From KBS50 sp042666615 (GTDB lineage Bacteria; Actinomycetota; Actinomycetes; Mycobacteriales; Micromonosporaceae), in assembly GCF_042666615.1 (NCBI RefSeq), contig NZ_JBHTDD010000005.1:213031-277030 (forward strand): DNA of 64,000 bases, read 5' to 3'. This document shows positions 24,245-32,808 of the stretch, piece after piece. Under the pieces are notes generated by a model, which did no database searches, was not told where the DNA came from, and worked only from the letters and a program-made list of their open reading frames with translations. Position numbers and translations under genes: made by a program. Position 1 is the stretch's first letter, and each line of letters begins with the position of its first letter.

Positions 24245-25411
24245 TCAGGCCGATCGCGACGCGAGCAGCCGGCGTTGGACGGCCTCCAGCGGTCCGTGGT
24301 CGAAGCGTCGCAACCACACCCGGGCGAGCACGACGAGAGCGACGCTTACCGTGAACCACAGACCGAGGACCCACCACGGGCGGGGCAGCGACGACGTGGC
24401 GAGCCCGACGCCCCAGCCATAGCAGAGGATCGCGCAGAGCAGGTTCTGCAGGACGTAGCCGGAGAGCGCGGTCCGGCCGAGCGCGGCGAGGCTTGTCGAC
24501 ACCGGCCCCGGCCGGGCGATCCGGTCCAGGATCGTGCCGATCAGGCCCAGGTAGCCCAGGGTGACAAGCGGCGGCAGGACGTACCGGTCGACAAGCACCA
24601 GATCGGGTCCGGCGACCGTGCTGGCGATGTTCAGCGGCAGGCCGATCGCCAGACCGACCCAGAGCAGTCGACGCCGCAACCGGCGGCCACGCTCGTCGGG
24701 GGCGAACGCCCCGGCCCGGAACAGCCGCACTCCGAGCAGGAAGAGAAAGACCAGCAGACCGAACGCGAAGATCGGCTCCGCGCGCAGGAGCCCGGCGTGC
24801 TCCAGCCGGATCCACACCTGGTTGAGGTAGCTGTCGGTGCGCAGCAGGTTCTCGTCCACGGTCCAGGTGGACGCGGACGCCGGAGCGGCCAGCAGGGCCG
24901 CCGTCCCGAGTAGCATGAGGGTCAGGTGAACGCCACCCGCCAGCCACATGGCGGCGTTCCGCACCCGGGACGACCGGCCGAGCAGCCAGGCCACCAGGAG
25001 CGCGGTCACCGCATACCCCATCAGCACGTCGTACGCGAATATCAGCAGGTAGTGCAGGGTGCCCTCGGCGAACAGCAGGAGCGCCCGGCGTGGATACCGC
25101 CCGGGCCAGCGCTCCCCGCGCCGCACCGCCGACCGGTGCTGGATGGCCAGACCCACGCCGAACAGGATGGTCAGCATCGCCAGGAACTTGCCGTTGGCGA
25201 GGAACCGGAGCACGGTCTCGGCCAGCGAGTCCGCCAGCGGTGCGATGGCGCCGGCGTCGGCGACCAGGGCGTACTCGCCGTCCGGGTGCGCGAAGACCCA
25301 GACGTTTGTGGCAAGCGTCCCGAGGATCGCCACCCCGCGCAGCACGTCGAGCAGGACCAGCCGGCTCGATCTCGTGGTCGCTGTCGGCGTGCACGCGGTG
25401 GTCGCCTTCAT
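24245..25411 (-). CDS. DUF418 membrane protein
   Basis: The 388-residue product starts at the ATG ending at 25411 with GGAGGGAAA upstream. It has about ten hydrophobic segments and the DUF418 features: the opening RLVLLDVLRGVAILG, then FSAL-type AMLTILFGVGLAIQ, and the C-terminal ALGRTALSGYVLQNLL and FDHGPLEAVQRRL. The family is widespread, related to acyltransferase-3/HgsNAT membrane proteins, and of unknown function. It converges with the thioesterase gene and is divergent from a DHFR-like gene. Confidence 0.9.
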   Translation of the reverse strand: MKATTACTPTATTRSSRLVLLDVLRGVAILGTLATNVWVFAHPDGEYALVADAGAIAPLADSLAETVLRFLANGKFLAMLTILFGVGLAIQHRSAVRRGERWPGRYPRRALLLFAEGTLHYLLIFAYDVLMGYAVTALLVAWLLGRSSRVRNAAMWLAGGVHLTLMLLGTAALLAAPASASTWTVDENLLRTDSYLNQVWIRLEHAGLLRAEPIFAFGLLVFLFLLGVRLFRAGAFAPDERGRRLRRRLLWVGLAIGLPLNIASTVAGPDLVLVDRYVLPPLVTLGYLGLIGTILDRIARPGPVSTSLAALGRTALSGYVLQNLLCAILCYGWGVGLATSSLPRPWWVLGLWFTVSVALVVLARVWLRRFDHGPLEAVQRRLLASRSA

Positions 25412-25617
25412 GGTGTTTCCCTCCCCGATGCCGCAGCCCCCGCTCCGGCCTCCTCAGCGTTCCGTCGAGCCGCGTCGAAAGCGTCGCCCCGCGCGATGAA
25501 CCCGGCGTACACCGTTCGGCGGATCCGGCCGAAAGTTTCTGCCGGAAGTTGTCCTCCCGGGCCGCTCCCCGGTCGACGCATGGGTGACGGCAAAACGCGA
25601 ACGACAGGAGCGAGACG

Positions 25618-26214
25618 ATGTCCAAGGTCATGACCGGCGCGACGATGTCCATCGACGGCTACATCTCCGGCCCCAACGAGTCCGGGTTCGACCACCTGTT
25701 CCGGTGGTACGGCAACGGCGACGTGGAGACCCCCACCGCGATGCCGGGGATGACGCTACGTACCTCGAAGGCCAGCGCCGAGCACCTGCGAGAGCTGAAC
25801 GAGCGGACCGGCGCCCTGGTCGTCGGCCGGCACCTGTACGACGCCACCAACGGCTGGGGTGGCCGGCACCCGATGGACGTGCCGGTCGTGGTGCTCACCC
25901 ACCGGCCGCCGACCGACCGGCCGGTTGCCGACGAGAACTTCGTCTTCGTTACCGAGGGCATCGAGGCGGCGGTCGCCACGGCCCGGGAACTCGCCGGGGA
26001 CAGCTGGGTGGTCGTGAACGGCGGCACCATCGCCCGGCAGTGCCTGGAAGCCGGGCTGCTGGACGAGATCCATGTCGACCTGGCGCCGGTCCTCCTGGGT
26101 TCCGGCACCCCGTTCTTCAGCGAACTGGCCACGGTGCCGGTGGAGCTGGTCGGCCCGACCAGGGTTGTCGAGGGAATCGGCGTCACTCACCTGCGGTACG
26201 AGGTCGTCCGCTGA
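25618..26214 (+). CDS. dihydrofolate reductase-like (RibD C-terminal domain) protein
   Basis: The 198-residue product has the RibD_C/DHFR-like fold: MTGATMSIDGYISG at the start, ALVVGRHLYD, then WVVVNGGTIARQCLEAGLLDEIHVDLAPVLLG. Members reduce pterin- or riboflavin-type substrates with NADPH, but most, including this one, are uncharacterised. ATG start at 25618 with CAGGAG upstream. A 15-base direct repeat containing CGCTGAGCCTCCGGC straddles its stop codon. Confidence 0.88.
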   Translation: MSKVMTGATMSIDGYISGPNESGFDHLFRWYGNGDVETPTAMPGMTLRTSKASAEHLRELNERTGALVVGRHLYDATNGWGGRHPMDVPVVVLTHRPPTDRPVADENFVFVTEGIEAAVATARELAGDSWVVVNGGTIARQCLEAGLLDEIHVDLAPVLLGSGTPFFSELATVPVELVGPTRVVEGIGVTHLRYEVVR

Positions 26215-26245
26215 GCCTCCGGCAGTCGCTGAGCCTCCGGCGGCT

Positions 26246-28207
26246 TCAGATCACCCGCTCGTTGCCGCCGTCGACGCTGATCTGGGCGCCGGTGGTGGCG
26301 GCGAACGCCTCGCCGCAGAGGGCCGCCGTCACCTCGCCCACCCGGGCGCTGGTGATCTCGGTGCCCAACAGGTTCCGCCGCTTGTACTGCTCGGCGCTCA
26401 GGCTGTACTGCCGGGCCCGGTCCTCGATCAGCTCCGGCGTCCAGAGCGCCGTGTCGAAGACCGCGTCCGGGTGCAGGACGTTGACCCGGATCCGGTCGGG
26501 CGCCCACTCCAGCGCGGCCACCCTGGCCACCTGGACGGCCGCCGCCTTCGACGCCGAGTAGGCGGCGGCACCCGGGCCGGGCGCCGGCGCGTTACGGGAG
26601 GCGATCAGCACCACCCGGCCACCGCGCGGGGACAGCGCCAGGTACGGGTGCGTCAGCCCGAACAGGCTGGCAACCGAACCGGCGTTGACCGCCAACGTCC
26701 GGTCCCAGGTGGGGCCGTCCAGGTCGGCGAGGTGGCGACTGTTGGGGAAGATCCCCGCCGCCGCGACCACCATGTCGAGGCCGCCGAAGGTTTCGACGGC
26801 CCGGTCCACCGCCGACGACAGCGCCACCCGGTCCGTCACGTCGGCGCGTACGCCCAGGAAGTCGTCGGCGTCGGCGCCGGTGATCTCCTCGGCGATGTCG
26901 ACGCCCACCACGGCCGCTCCCCGCCGGCGCAGCGCGTCCGCGCAGGCCCGGCCGATGCCGGACGCGGCGCCGGTGACGAGCGCGACCTCGCCCGCGAACT
27001 CGGGAGCTGGGCCGCTGCGACGCAGTTTGGCCTGCTCCAGCTCCCAGTACTCCATGTCGAACATCTCCGCCGCGGAGAGCGCCTGGTACGTGCCGATCGC
27101 CTCGGCGGCGGAGATGATGTCGATGGTGTGCCGGTAGACGTCGTACGCGATCCGCATCTCGGCCGGACGCCGGCCGGTGGCGAGCAGGCCGAACTCCGGA
27201 TCGAGGAGCACCCGGGGCGCCGGGTCGAGCATCCGCACCGGTTCGGCCCGCCGCTCCCGGTGCCGCTCGACATAGTCGCGGTAGTCCGCCGCGTACCTCC
27301 GCACGTCGTCACCGATGAGCGGGAGCCGTTTCGTCCGGATGACGTGTTCCGGGGTGGCCGGACCGCGACCGGCGACCGAGGCGAGATCCGGCCGCGTCAC
27401 GAACGCCCGGATCGCGGCATCCTCGTGCCGGCCGAGCAGCATCGGCGTCTCCGCCACGGCGGAGACCTCCCGGCGGAGCCGGGCCAGGCGCAGCGGGTCC
27501 ACGACCGGGCGCTCAGCGGCGCTCGGCGCCGGCCGGGCCCGATCGGCCAGGTAAGCCTCGGCGCGGGAGATCAGGTCGATGTGCCGCCGGTACGCCTCCT
27601 CGGCGTCCCCGCCGAAGGTGAACAGGCCGTGGTTCAGCAACACCAGGCCGACCGTGTCCGGGCCGACCTCGGTGGGGACGATCTCGGCCGCCCGGCGGGC
27701 CAGGTCGAAACCGGGCATCACGAACGGCACGACGACCACGTCCGGGCCGTACACCTCCTCGACCACCGCCCGGCCGTCCGGCTGGTTGGTAAGCGCGAGC
27801 AGCGCGCCGGCATGGCTGTGCAGGGCCACCGGGTGTGGCAGGAGCGCGTGCAGCAGCGACTCGACGCTTGCCGTCGGCGCCGAGGCGGTCAGCGACGCGC
27901 AGCGCAGCTCGTTGACCATGTCGCTGTCGCTGAGCTGGTCGAGAGTGAGCAGCGCCCGGAGCCGGGCCAGGCGCAGCGGCGCGAAGCCGGCGACCTCGAT
28001 GTCGGCCAGGTCCCATCCGCTGCCCTTGACGTACAGCACGTCCACCGGCTCGCCGAGCACGTCCGTCGTGGTGATCTTGGCTGAGGTGTTGCCCCCGCCG
28101 TGCAGCACCAGACCCGGATCCTGACCGATGAGTCGGGACGCGTACACGAGCTGCCCGAGCGGGTCCGTCGCGGGCGGGGCGTCGGACGGGTTCCAGCGGT
28201 CGCGCAT
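26246..28207 (-). CDS. bifunctional class II aldolase / short-chain dehydrogenase
   Basis: The 653-residue protein has two enzymes. Residues 1-380 are a class II (zinc) aldolase related to rhamnulose-1-phosphate aldolase: HGGGNTSAK at 36-44, HSHAG near 135 and NHGLFTFGG near 195. Residues about 400-653 are a short-chain dehydrogenase: VTGAASGIGRA and YSASKAA with a C-terminal SVDGGNERVI. The arrangement matches RhaEW-type proteins, where the aldolase releases lactaldehyde and DHAP and the second domain oxidises the aldehyde. Here the upstream gene is an mtnA homologue, eight bases away, so the substrate may instead be a methylthio- or deoxy-ribulose phosphate. GGAG ribosome site before the ATG. 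Confidence 0.92.
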   Translation of the reverse strand: MRDRWNPSDAPPATDPLGQLVYASRLIGQDPGLVLHGGGNTSAKITTTDVLGEPVDVLYVKGSGWDLADIEVAGFAPLRLARLRALLTLDQLSDSDMVNELRCASLTASAPTASVESLLHALLPHPVALHSHAGALLALTNQPDGRAVVEEVYGPDVVVVPFVMPGFDLARRAAEIVPTEVGPDTVGLVLLNHGLFTFGGDAEEAYRRHIDLISRAEAYLADRARPAPSAAERPVVDPLRLARLRREVSAVAETPMLLGRHEDAAIRAFVTRPDLASVAGRGPATPEHVIRTKRLPLIGDDVRRYAADYRDYVERHRERRAEPVRMLDPAPRVLLDPEFGLLATGRRPAEMRIAYDVYRHTIDIISAAEAIGTYQALSAAEMFDMEYWELEQAKLRRSGPAPEFAGEVALVTGAASGIGRACADALRRRGAAVVGVDIAEEITGADADDFLGVRADVTDRVALSSAVDRAVETFGGLDMVVAAAGIFPNSRHLADLDGPTWDRTLAVNAGSVASLFGLTHPYLALSPRGGRVVLIASRNAPAPGPGAAAYSASKAAAVQVARVAALEWAPDRIRVNVLHPDAVFDTALWTPELIEDRARQYSLSAEQYKRRNLLGTEITSARVGEVTAALCGEAFAATTGAQISVDGGNERVI

Positions 28208-28215
28208 CCGGCTCC

Positions 28216-29220
28216 TCAGGGCTGTGGTTCGTCGGGGCGGCCGCCGGCGGACGGCAGGATTATCCGCCGCTCGGTGACGATCGCGGCGACCAGGGCGGCG
28301 GGGGTGACGTCGAACGCGAAGTTTAGCGTCTCCGTGCCGGCCGGGGCCGTGCGCGGACCGCTCCCCGAGACGATCTCCGTCCCATCGCGGATCTCGATCT
28401 CGACATCCTGCCCCGTCGGGGTGGCCAGGTCGATCGTGGACTCCGGGGCGGCCACCAGCACCGGAGCGCCGGCCTGCGCCGCCGCGAGGGCCAGCGGATA
28501 GGTGCCCACCTTGTTGATCACGTCGCCATTGGCGGTGATTCGGTCAGCGCCCACCACCACCGCCCGGGCCAGCCGGCGGGCCAGCACCGTGGCGGCGGCC
28601 GAGTCGACCACGAGGGTGTGCGGGGCGCCCAGCCGGGCCAGCTCCCAGGCCGTGAGCCGGGCGCCCTGGAGCAGCGGACGGGTCTCGGAGGCGTACACGT
28701 GACCCAGCGAGTCCTGCTCGTGCAGCGCGCGGACCACACCGAGCGCGGTGCCCCACTCCACGCAGGCAAGCGCGCCGGCGTTGCAGTGGGTCTGCACGGT
28801 CACCGGCCGACCGACGGTCTGGACCAACCAGTCCGCGCCGCGCAGGCTGAGTTCCCGACAGCACCGCACGTCCTCGGCCAGCACGTCGAGCGCCTCGGCC
28901 AGGATGGCGTCCGGGCCGCGGTGCAGGTGACGGAGCGCCCGGTCCACGCCCCAGGCCAGGTTCACCGCCGTCGGGCGGGCCGAGCGTAGCGTCGCGGCGG
29001 CGGTCCGGACGGCGTCCGGATCACCGTCGAGGGTCCGGGCGGCCAACGCCACCCCGAGCGCCCCGGCCACGCCCAGCGCCGGCGCCCCCCGCACCGCCAA
29101 CCGGCGTACGGCGTCGACCAGGTCGTCCACAGAGGAAATCTCCAGGTACGTGAGCTCGCCGGGGAGTCGCGTCTGGTCGATGAGGACGATCCGGTCCGCG
29201 CGCCAGTCGATGGTCCGCAC
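28216..29220 (-). CDS. mtnA: S-methyl-5-thioribose-1-phosphate isomerase family (MtnA/DrdI-like)
   Basis: The 334-residue protein has the family hallmarks: RGAPALG at 44-50, HCNAGALA with the catalytic Cys146, GADRI with Asp226 and NGDVINKVGTYPLA. MtnA converts 5-methylthioribose 1-phosphate to the ribulose form in methionine salvage; close relatives act on 5-deoxyribose 1-phosphate. The GTG start ending at 29220 follows GGAGG. The next gene is a class II aldolase fusion, not the dehydratase (mtnB) and enolase-phosphatase genes of classical salvage, which argues for an aldolase-based route. Confidence 0.9.
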   Translation of the reverse strand: MRTIDWRADRIVLIDQTRLPGELTYLEISSVDDLVDAVRRLAVRGAPALGVAGALGVALAARTLDGDPDAVRTAAATLRSARPTAVNLAWGVDRALRHLHRGPDAILAEALDVLAEDVRCCRELSLRGADWLVQTVGRPVTVQTHCNAGALACVEWGTALGVVRALHEQDSLGHVYASETRPLLQGARLTAWELARLGAPHTLVVDSAAATVLARRLARAVVVGADRITANGDVINKVGTYPLALAAAQAGAPVLVAAPESTIDLATPTGQDVEIEIRDGTEIVSGSGPRTAPAGTETLNFAFDVTPAALVAAIVTERRIILPSAGGRPDEPQP

Positions 29221-29310
29221 CAGCCACCTCCGGGGTCGGTGGACACAACCTAGCCGCGACCGCGGCGGGGCGGCAATGTTCCGCCTCGGCGCGGCTACTC
29301 GAGGACGGCG

Positions 29311-29739
29311 TCAGAGTGAGCTGGCGTGGGCGGCGATCAGACGCCAGCCCATGTTGTCGTCGTAGAGCCAGGTGCGGGTGTAGCGCATCCGGGCGGCGAA
29401 CGTGTTGCCGGCGAAGGTGCCCTCGATCTGGCCGAGAAACCAGGTGACCCCGGTCCGACCGTCCACGAGCACCCGCAGTTCCTCCTCGACCACCCTGGTC
29501 AGCGCCTGCTGACCGGTGCTGTGCACCGCGAGGTCGTCCTGCTTGGTGTAACACCGGCCGTCCGGCCCCAGCGTGAAGATCAGCCGGTCGTCCAGCAGCC
29601 GGTCCAGCTCCGCCACGTCGCTGGCGAGCTGCGCGGCCTGGAGTCGACGCTCAGCGGTGTGCAGTTCGTCCACCCGACTCTGCTGGGACACCTGGCTCTG
29701 CTCGTCCACCCGGCTCTGTTCGGACACCGTCGACCCCAC
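29311..29739 (-). CDS. NTF2-like/SnoaL-type protein
   Basis: The 142-residue protein has the cone-shaped NTF2-like fold of the DUF4440/SnoaL group: AERRLQAAQLASDVAELDRLLDD, then AAHAS at the C-terminus. These domains bind small hydrophobic molecules or act as isomerases; function here is unknown. The first 25 residues are a repeat, SEQSRVDEQSQVSQQSRVDE, encoded by a 36-bp tandem duplication. Start taken at the ATG ending at 29739; the repeat could also be outside the true protein if the start is later. Confidence 0.75.
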   Translation of the reverse strand: MGSTVSEQSRVDEQSQVSQQSRVDELHTAERRLQAAQLASDVAELDRLLDDRLIFTLGPDGRCYTKQDDLAVHSTGQQALTRVVEEELRVLVDGRTGVTWFLGQIEGTFAGNTFAARMRYTRTWLYDDNMGWRLIAAHASSL

Positions 29740-29776
29740 TTCGTCGTACGTCGATGGGAGCCGATTCAGAATACCG

Positions 29777-30262
29777 TCAGCGCCAGCCGTATCCGGACCG
29801 CAGCGCCGCGCCGATCCGGTCGAACCGGGCCCGGTCCAGCACCGCCCCCTCGCGCCGGATGCCGTCCTCGCGCATGGTCAGCACCCGGTCCAGCCGGACC
29901 CAGCTCGGTCGGTTGTCCCGGTCCCAGGCGCCGGGGCCCAGCGCGAGCCAGTGTCGCTGCCCGTCCCGGTCGCTCTGGCTGGACAGCATCAGGCCGAACA
30001 GCGTCCGGCTGGACCGGCCGACCACCAGCACCGGGCGGTCCTTGCCCTGGCGCGGGTCGTCCTCGTACGGCACCCAGGTCCACACGATCTCACCTGGGTC
30101 GGCGTGCCCGTCCAACTCCGGCGCGTAACTGAGCTGGCGCCGCTGCAAGGCGGCGACCTGGCGCCGACGCGCCGGCTGGGCGGGGACCGGCCCCCGCGTC
30201 ATCGCACCACGCCGGGTCACCCGACTGACCGTCGCCGCCACACCACGCCAGAGTCCCGCCAC
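29777..30262 (-). CDS. PemK/MazF-like protein
   Basis: The product is 161 residues from the GTG ending at 30262 (the frame extends to 30337). The C-terminal part has the PemK/MazF core: GEIVWTWVPYEDDPRQGKDRPVLVVG, then the RLDRVLTMREDGIRREGAVLDRARF tail. Classical MazF is an RNase toxin with a paired antitoxin. Here no antitoxin gene adjoins, and the long basic N-terminus is typical of a solitary actinobacterial subfamily, so toxin activity is doubtful. Confidence 0.8.
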   Translation of the reverse strand: MAGLWRGVAATVSRVTRRGAMTRGPVPAQPARRRQVAALQRRQLSYAPELDGHADPGEIVWTWVPYEDDPRQGKDRPVLVVGRSSRTLFGLMLSSQSDRDGQRHWLALGPGAWDRDNRPSWVRLDRVLTMREDGIRREGAVLDRARFDRIGAALRSGYGWR

Positions 30263-30484
30263 GGCGGGCAGCGTACCGGCCTTCCGGAAACAGCCAGCGG
30301 CCCGCCTCGACGGTAAGGAAGGCCCCGCGCCGGGCACAGGCCCGAGGTCAGTTCACCGCCCGCTGCTGCCGACTTCCGACATGGCGGGTGTGCGCGGCGG
30401 ATTTCCTGGTCGGGGCAGTGGCGGGCGAACTGGTGCTGGGTCGAGCCCATAAATGGCGCGACCGCGCGCGTCCCTGCCAGTACA

Positions 30485-30527
30485 TTGTTCTAGTAATTTA
30501 ACAACGGTAAGTTAGTCCTCGGGGAGG
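30485..30527 (+). promoter_or_regulatory. AT-rich promoter and ribosome site of the MFS gene
   Basis: TTGTT-N10-AACAA (30485-30504) is an inverted repeat in a short AT-rich stretch (TAGTAATTTAAC), unusual in this GC-rich window, followed by the ribosome site GGGGAGG at 30521-30527. It is a candidate promoter with operator; no regulator gene adjoins. Confidence 0.5.
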
Positions 30528-30531
30528 ACAT

Positions 30532-32004
30532 GTGGTGGCATCCGATCGCCGTTGGTGGGTCCTCGCGACAGCCGGATCGGCGCAGCTCATGGTGGTCCTG
30601 GATTCGACGGTCGTGACCATCGCGTTGCCCTCCCTCCAGCGCGACCTGGGGATGAGCGACGCGTCTCGTAGCTGGGTGGTTGCCGCCTACGCGTTGGCGT
30701 TCGGCGGGTTGCTGCTACTCGGTGGACGACTCAGCGACATGATCGGTCCGCGACGGACGTTCGCGCTTGGGTTGATTGGCTTCGCGCTGGCGTCAGCGCT
30801 TGCCGGTCTGACTCCGACCGCCGGACTGCTGTTCGCCGGCCGCGCCGCCCAGGGCGTGTTTGCCGCCCTGCTCGCACCCGCCGCGTTGGCAATGATCTCG
30901 GCGACGTTCGTCGAGCCACGGGAGCGTGGAATCGCATTCGGTGTCTATGGAGCGCTCACCGGAGCGGGTGCGGTGATCGGGCTTCTGCTCGGCGGCACCC
31001 TGACCCAGTACCTCGACTGGCGCTGGTGTCTGCTCATCAACGTCCCGATCGTGATCGGCACTCTGATCGGAGTCAAGGGAATGAGCGCTGATCGGCCGGC
31101 TCGCCGGGTACGGCTCGATCTCATGGGCGCGTTCAGCAGCGTGCTCGGCATGACGGCGTTGGTCTTCGCCATGACCGAGGTCGCGGGCCGGGGCTGGACT
31201 GACCCGCTCGTCGCCGCCCTGCTGGCGCTCGGCGCGTCGATGCTTGTGGTGTTCGTCCGCGGGCAACGGGTAGCCGCTCGGCCTCTGCTGCCGCTCGGGG
31301 TGCTTCTAGACCGGACACGAGGTGGGGCGTTCCTCGCGGTTGGGCTGCCGCAACTGGCGCTGTTCGGGTTCTTCCTCGTGCTGACCTACTGGTTCCAGCA
31401 GGTTCTTGGCTACTCACCGATCCGGGCTGGGTTGGCCTTTCTGCCCTTGGCGTTGGCTATCGGGGTGGGCTCGACGCTGATCGCTGGCCTGCTCACCCCC
31501 CGGCTGGCGGCACGTCACCTCATCGTTCCGGCGCTTCTCGTGATGGCAGCCGGAATGGCGCTGCTGATCGGTATCACGCCGGGGACGGCAGGGCTCTATC
31601 TCACCCGGTTCCTGCCGGCGGAGATCCTGATCGGTCTCGGCCTCGGGTGCGCCATCACCCCCGCGGTCGCCACCGCGACCAGTGGAGTCGGCGACGAGGA
31701 CACCGGTGCCGCTTCCGCCGCCGTCAATGCCGTGACCCAAATCGGTGGCTCGATCGGCACCGCGTTGCTCAACAGCATCGCCGCTACCGCCGCCGCGAGC
31801 GCGCTCCGCAGGGCGCCCGACCGGAACGCGACCGAGGTCACCGTGGCCGGGTTCGACGCCGCACTACTGACTGCCGCGGCCCTTCTGGTGCTGACGGCCA
31901 TCGCGGTCGTCCTGGTCATGCCTGGCACAGTGCGGATTCGGCAACCCGGCCGAACCGAGCAGGATGACAGGAAGCCCACCCCCGCCGTCGATCGCCTCCG
32001 GTAG
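30532..32004 (+). CDS. MFS transporter, DHA2 (14-TM) drug exporter family
   Basis: The 490-residue protein has 14 predicted hydrophobic segments and DHA2 signatures: LDSTVVTIALPSLQRDLG in helix 1, WVVAAYALAFGGLLLLGGRLSD, and GYSPIRAGLAFLP. This family exports drugs and metabolites using the proton gradient. GTG start at 30532 (or 30535) after GGGGAGG. Codon use is a little less GC-biased than its neighbours, and the promoter is AT-rich, hinting at separate acquisition. No biosynthetic genes adjoin, so its substrate is unknown. Confidence 0.9.
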   Translation: MVASDRRWWVLATAGSAQLMVVLDSTVVTIALPSLQRDLGMSDASRSWVVAAYALAFGGLLLLGGRLSDMIGPRRTFALGLIGFALASALAGLTPTAGLLFAGRAAQGVFAALLAPAALAMISATFVEPRERGIAFGVYGALTGAGAVIGLLLGGTLTQYLDWRWCLLINVPIVIGTLIGVKGMSADRPARRVRLDLMGAFSSVLGMTALVFAMTEVAGRGWTDPLVAALLALGASMLVVFVRGQRVAARPLLPLGVLLDRTRGGAFLAVGLPQLALFGFFLVLTYWFQQVLGYSPIRAGLAFLPLALAIGVGSTLIAGLLTPRLAARHLIVPALLVMAAGMALLIGITPGTAGLYLTRFLPAEILIGLGLGCAITPAVATATSGVGDEDTGAASAAVNAVTQIGGSIGTALLNSIAATAAASALRRAPDRNATEVTVAGFDAALLTAAALLVLTAIAVVLVMPGTVRIRQPGRTEQDDRKPTPAVDRLR

Positions 32005-32077
32005 CCTCCGGTCCCGGCGTCGCTGTCGGCCCTGACCAAGCGCGCCGACCACGGTATTGGCCCGAGCGGCCGGTCCT

Positions 32078-32734
32078 TCAACGGTCCCGGTCGACGGGTC
32101 TGGAGGCCCGGCCGCCGGGCTCAGTCGCCACGCCCGCCGGCACGGTGGCCACGGCGGCCTGTTGGCGCTGGTAGTGGCGGGCCGCCCGGGCTCGGTTGCT
32201 GCACGACGGCTTGCAGAACTCCTGCCGGCCGTGGCCCTTGACGAAGTAGCGCACGCAGCGAGGCGCCGTGCAGGCGCGCAGGTTGGGCCGGTCGGGGCCG
32301 GAGAGGAAGTCGATGGTGGCCCGGGCCAGCGCGGCGAGCAGTGCGGTCCGCGGGTCGGCGCCCGCAGGCACCGGCCGACCGACCGGGTCGTCGCCGTCCA
32401 CCCAGGTCAGGCGCGGCGTCACCAGGACCCGGGCGGCGGCGGAGTTGACCCGGTCGAGCGCCGCCGGCAGCGGCAGCAACCGGTGCGCGTCGGCGGGACT
32501 CGGTGGTCCCGGCCGCACCGCGTACGCGAAGAGGGCCCGGACCCCGGTGCGGAGGGCGACCACCGATGCCAGTGCCTCCTCGTCGGCGGCGAAGCCCGCC
32601 GCCCAGTCGCCGAGGTGTGGGGCGCGGTCGCGTACCCAGGCGGTGAGGCCGGCCGGCTCGACGAGGTCGTCGGCCACCCCGCCGTGACCGTCGTGGCGGA
32701 TCGTGCTCGCCAGGCCCAGCGACAGATTGATCAC
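32078..32734 (-). CDS. ABATE/CGNR zinc-finger regulator (CSNR variant)
   Basis: The 218-residue protein has an N-terminal ABATE domain (INLSLGLASTIRHD, LRTGVRALF) and a C-terminal zinc finger with CTAPRC followed by CKPSCSNRARAARHY. The usual CGNR reads CSNR here, keeping the cysteines and the Asn-Arg. These proteins are thought to be stress-related transcription regulators. The GTG start ending at 32734 has no ribosome site, so the mRNA may be leaderless. It is divergent from the phosphodiesterase gene, with TAACG boxes in between. Confidence 0.87.
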   Translation of the reverse strand: MINLSLGLASTIRHDGHGGVADDLVEPAGLTAWVRDRAPHLGDWAAGFAADEEALASVVALRTGVRALFAYAVRPGPPSPADAHRLLPLPAALDRVNSAAARVLVTPRLTWVDGDDPVGRPVPAGADPRTALLAALARATIDFLSGPDRPNLRACTAPRCVRYFVKGHGRQEFCKPSCSNRARAARHYQRQQAAVATVPAGVATEPGGRASRPVDRDR

Positions 32735-32749
32735 CCGGCCAACAATACG

Positions 32750-32786
32750 CTAACGTGCCTAACGCCTAAACATTATTTAGCGTTAG
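32750..32786. promoter_or_regulatory. CTAACG/CGTTAG operator array in a divergent promoter
   Basis: CTAACG occurs at 32750-32755 and 32759-32764, and the complement CGTTAG at 32781-32786. The arms CTAACGC (32759-32765) and GCGTTAG (32780-32786) pair exactly around an AT-rich TAAACATTATTTA core. The array sits at about -20 to -50 relative to both genes and is a good candidate binding site for the adjacent CGNR protein. Confidence 0.65.
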
Positions 32787-32808
32787 AGACGTCACGGGAG
32801 GCCACCGC

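Noticed and set aside
26072..28084. 670-residue plus-strand open frame opposite the aldolase/dehydrogenase gene
   Set aside because: Antisense shadow with Arg/Asp/His-rich composition and no motif; the opposite strand has intact catalytic motifs.
29777..30262. Active PemK/MazF toxin-antitoxin system
   Set aside because: No antitoxin gene adjoins and the protein has the long N-terminus of solitary actinobacterial homologues.
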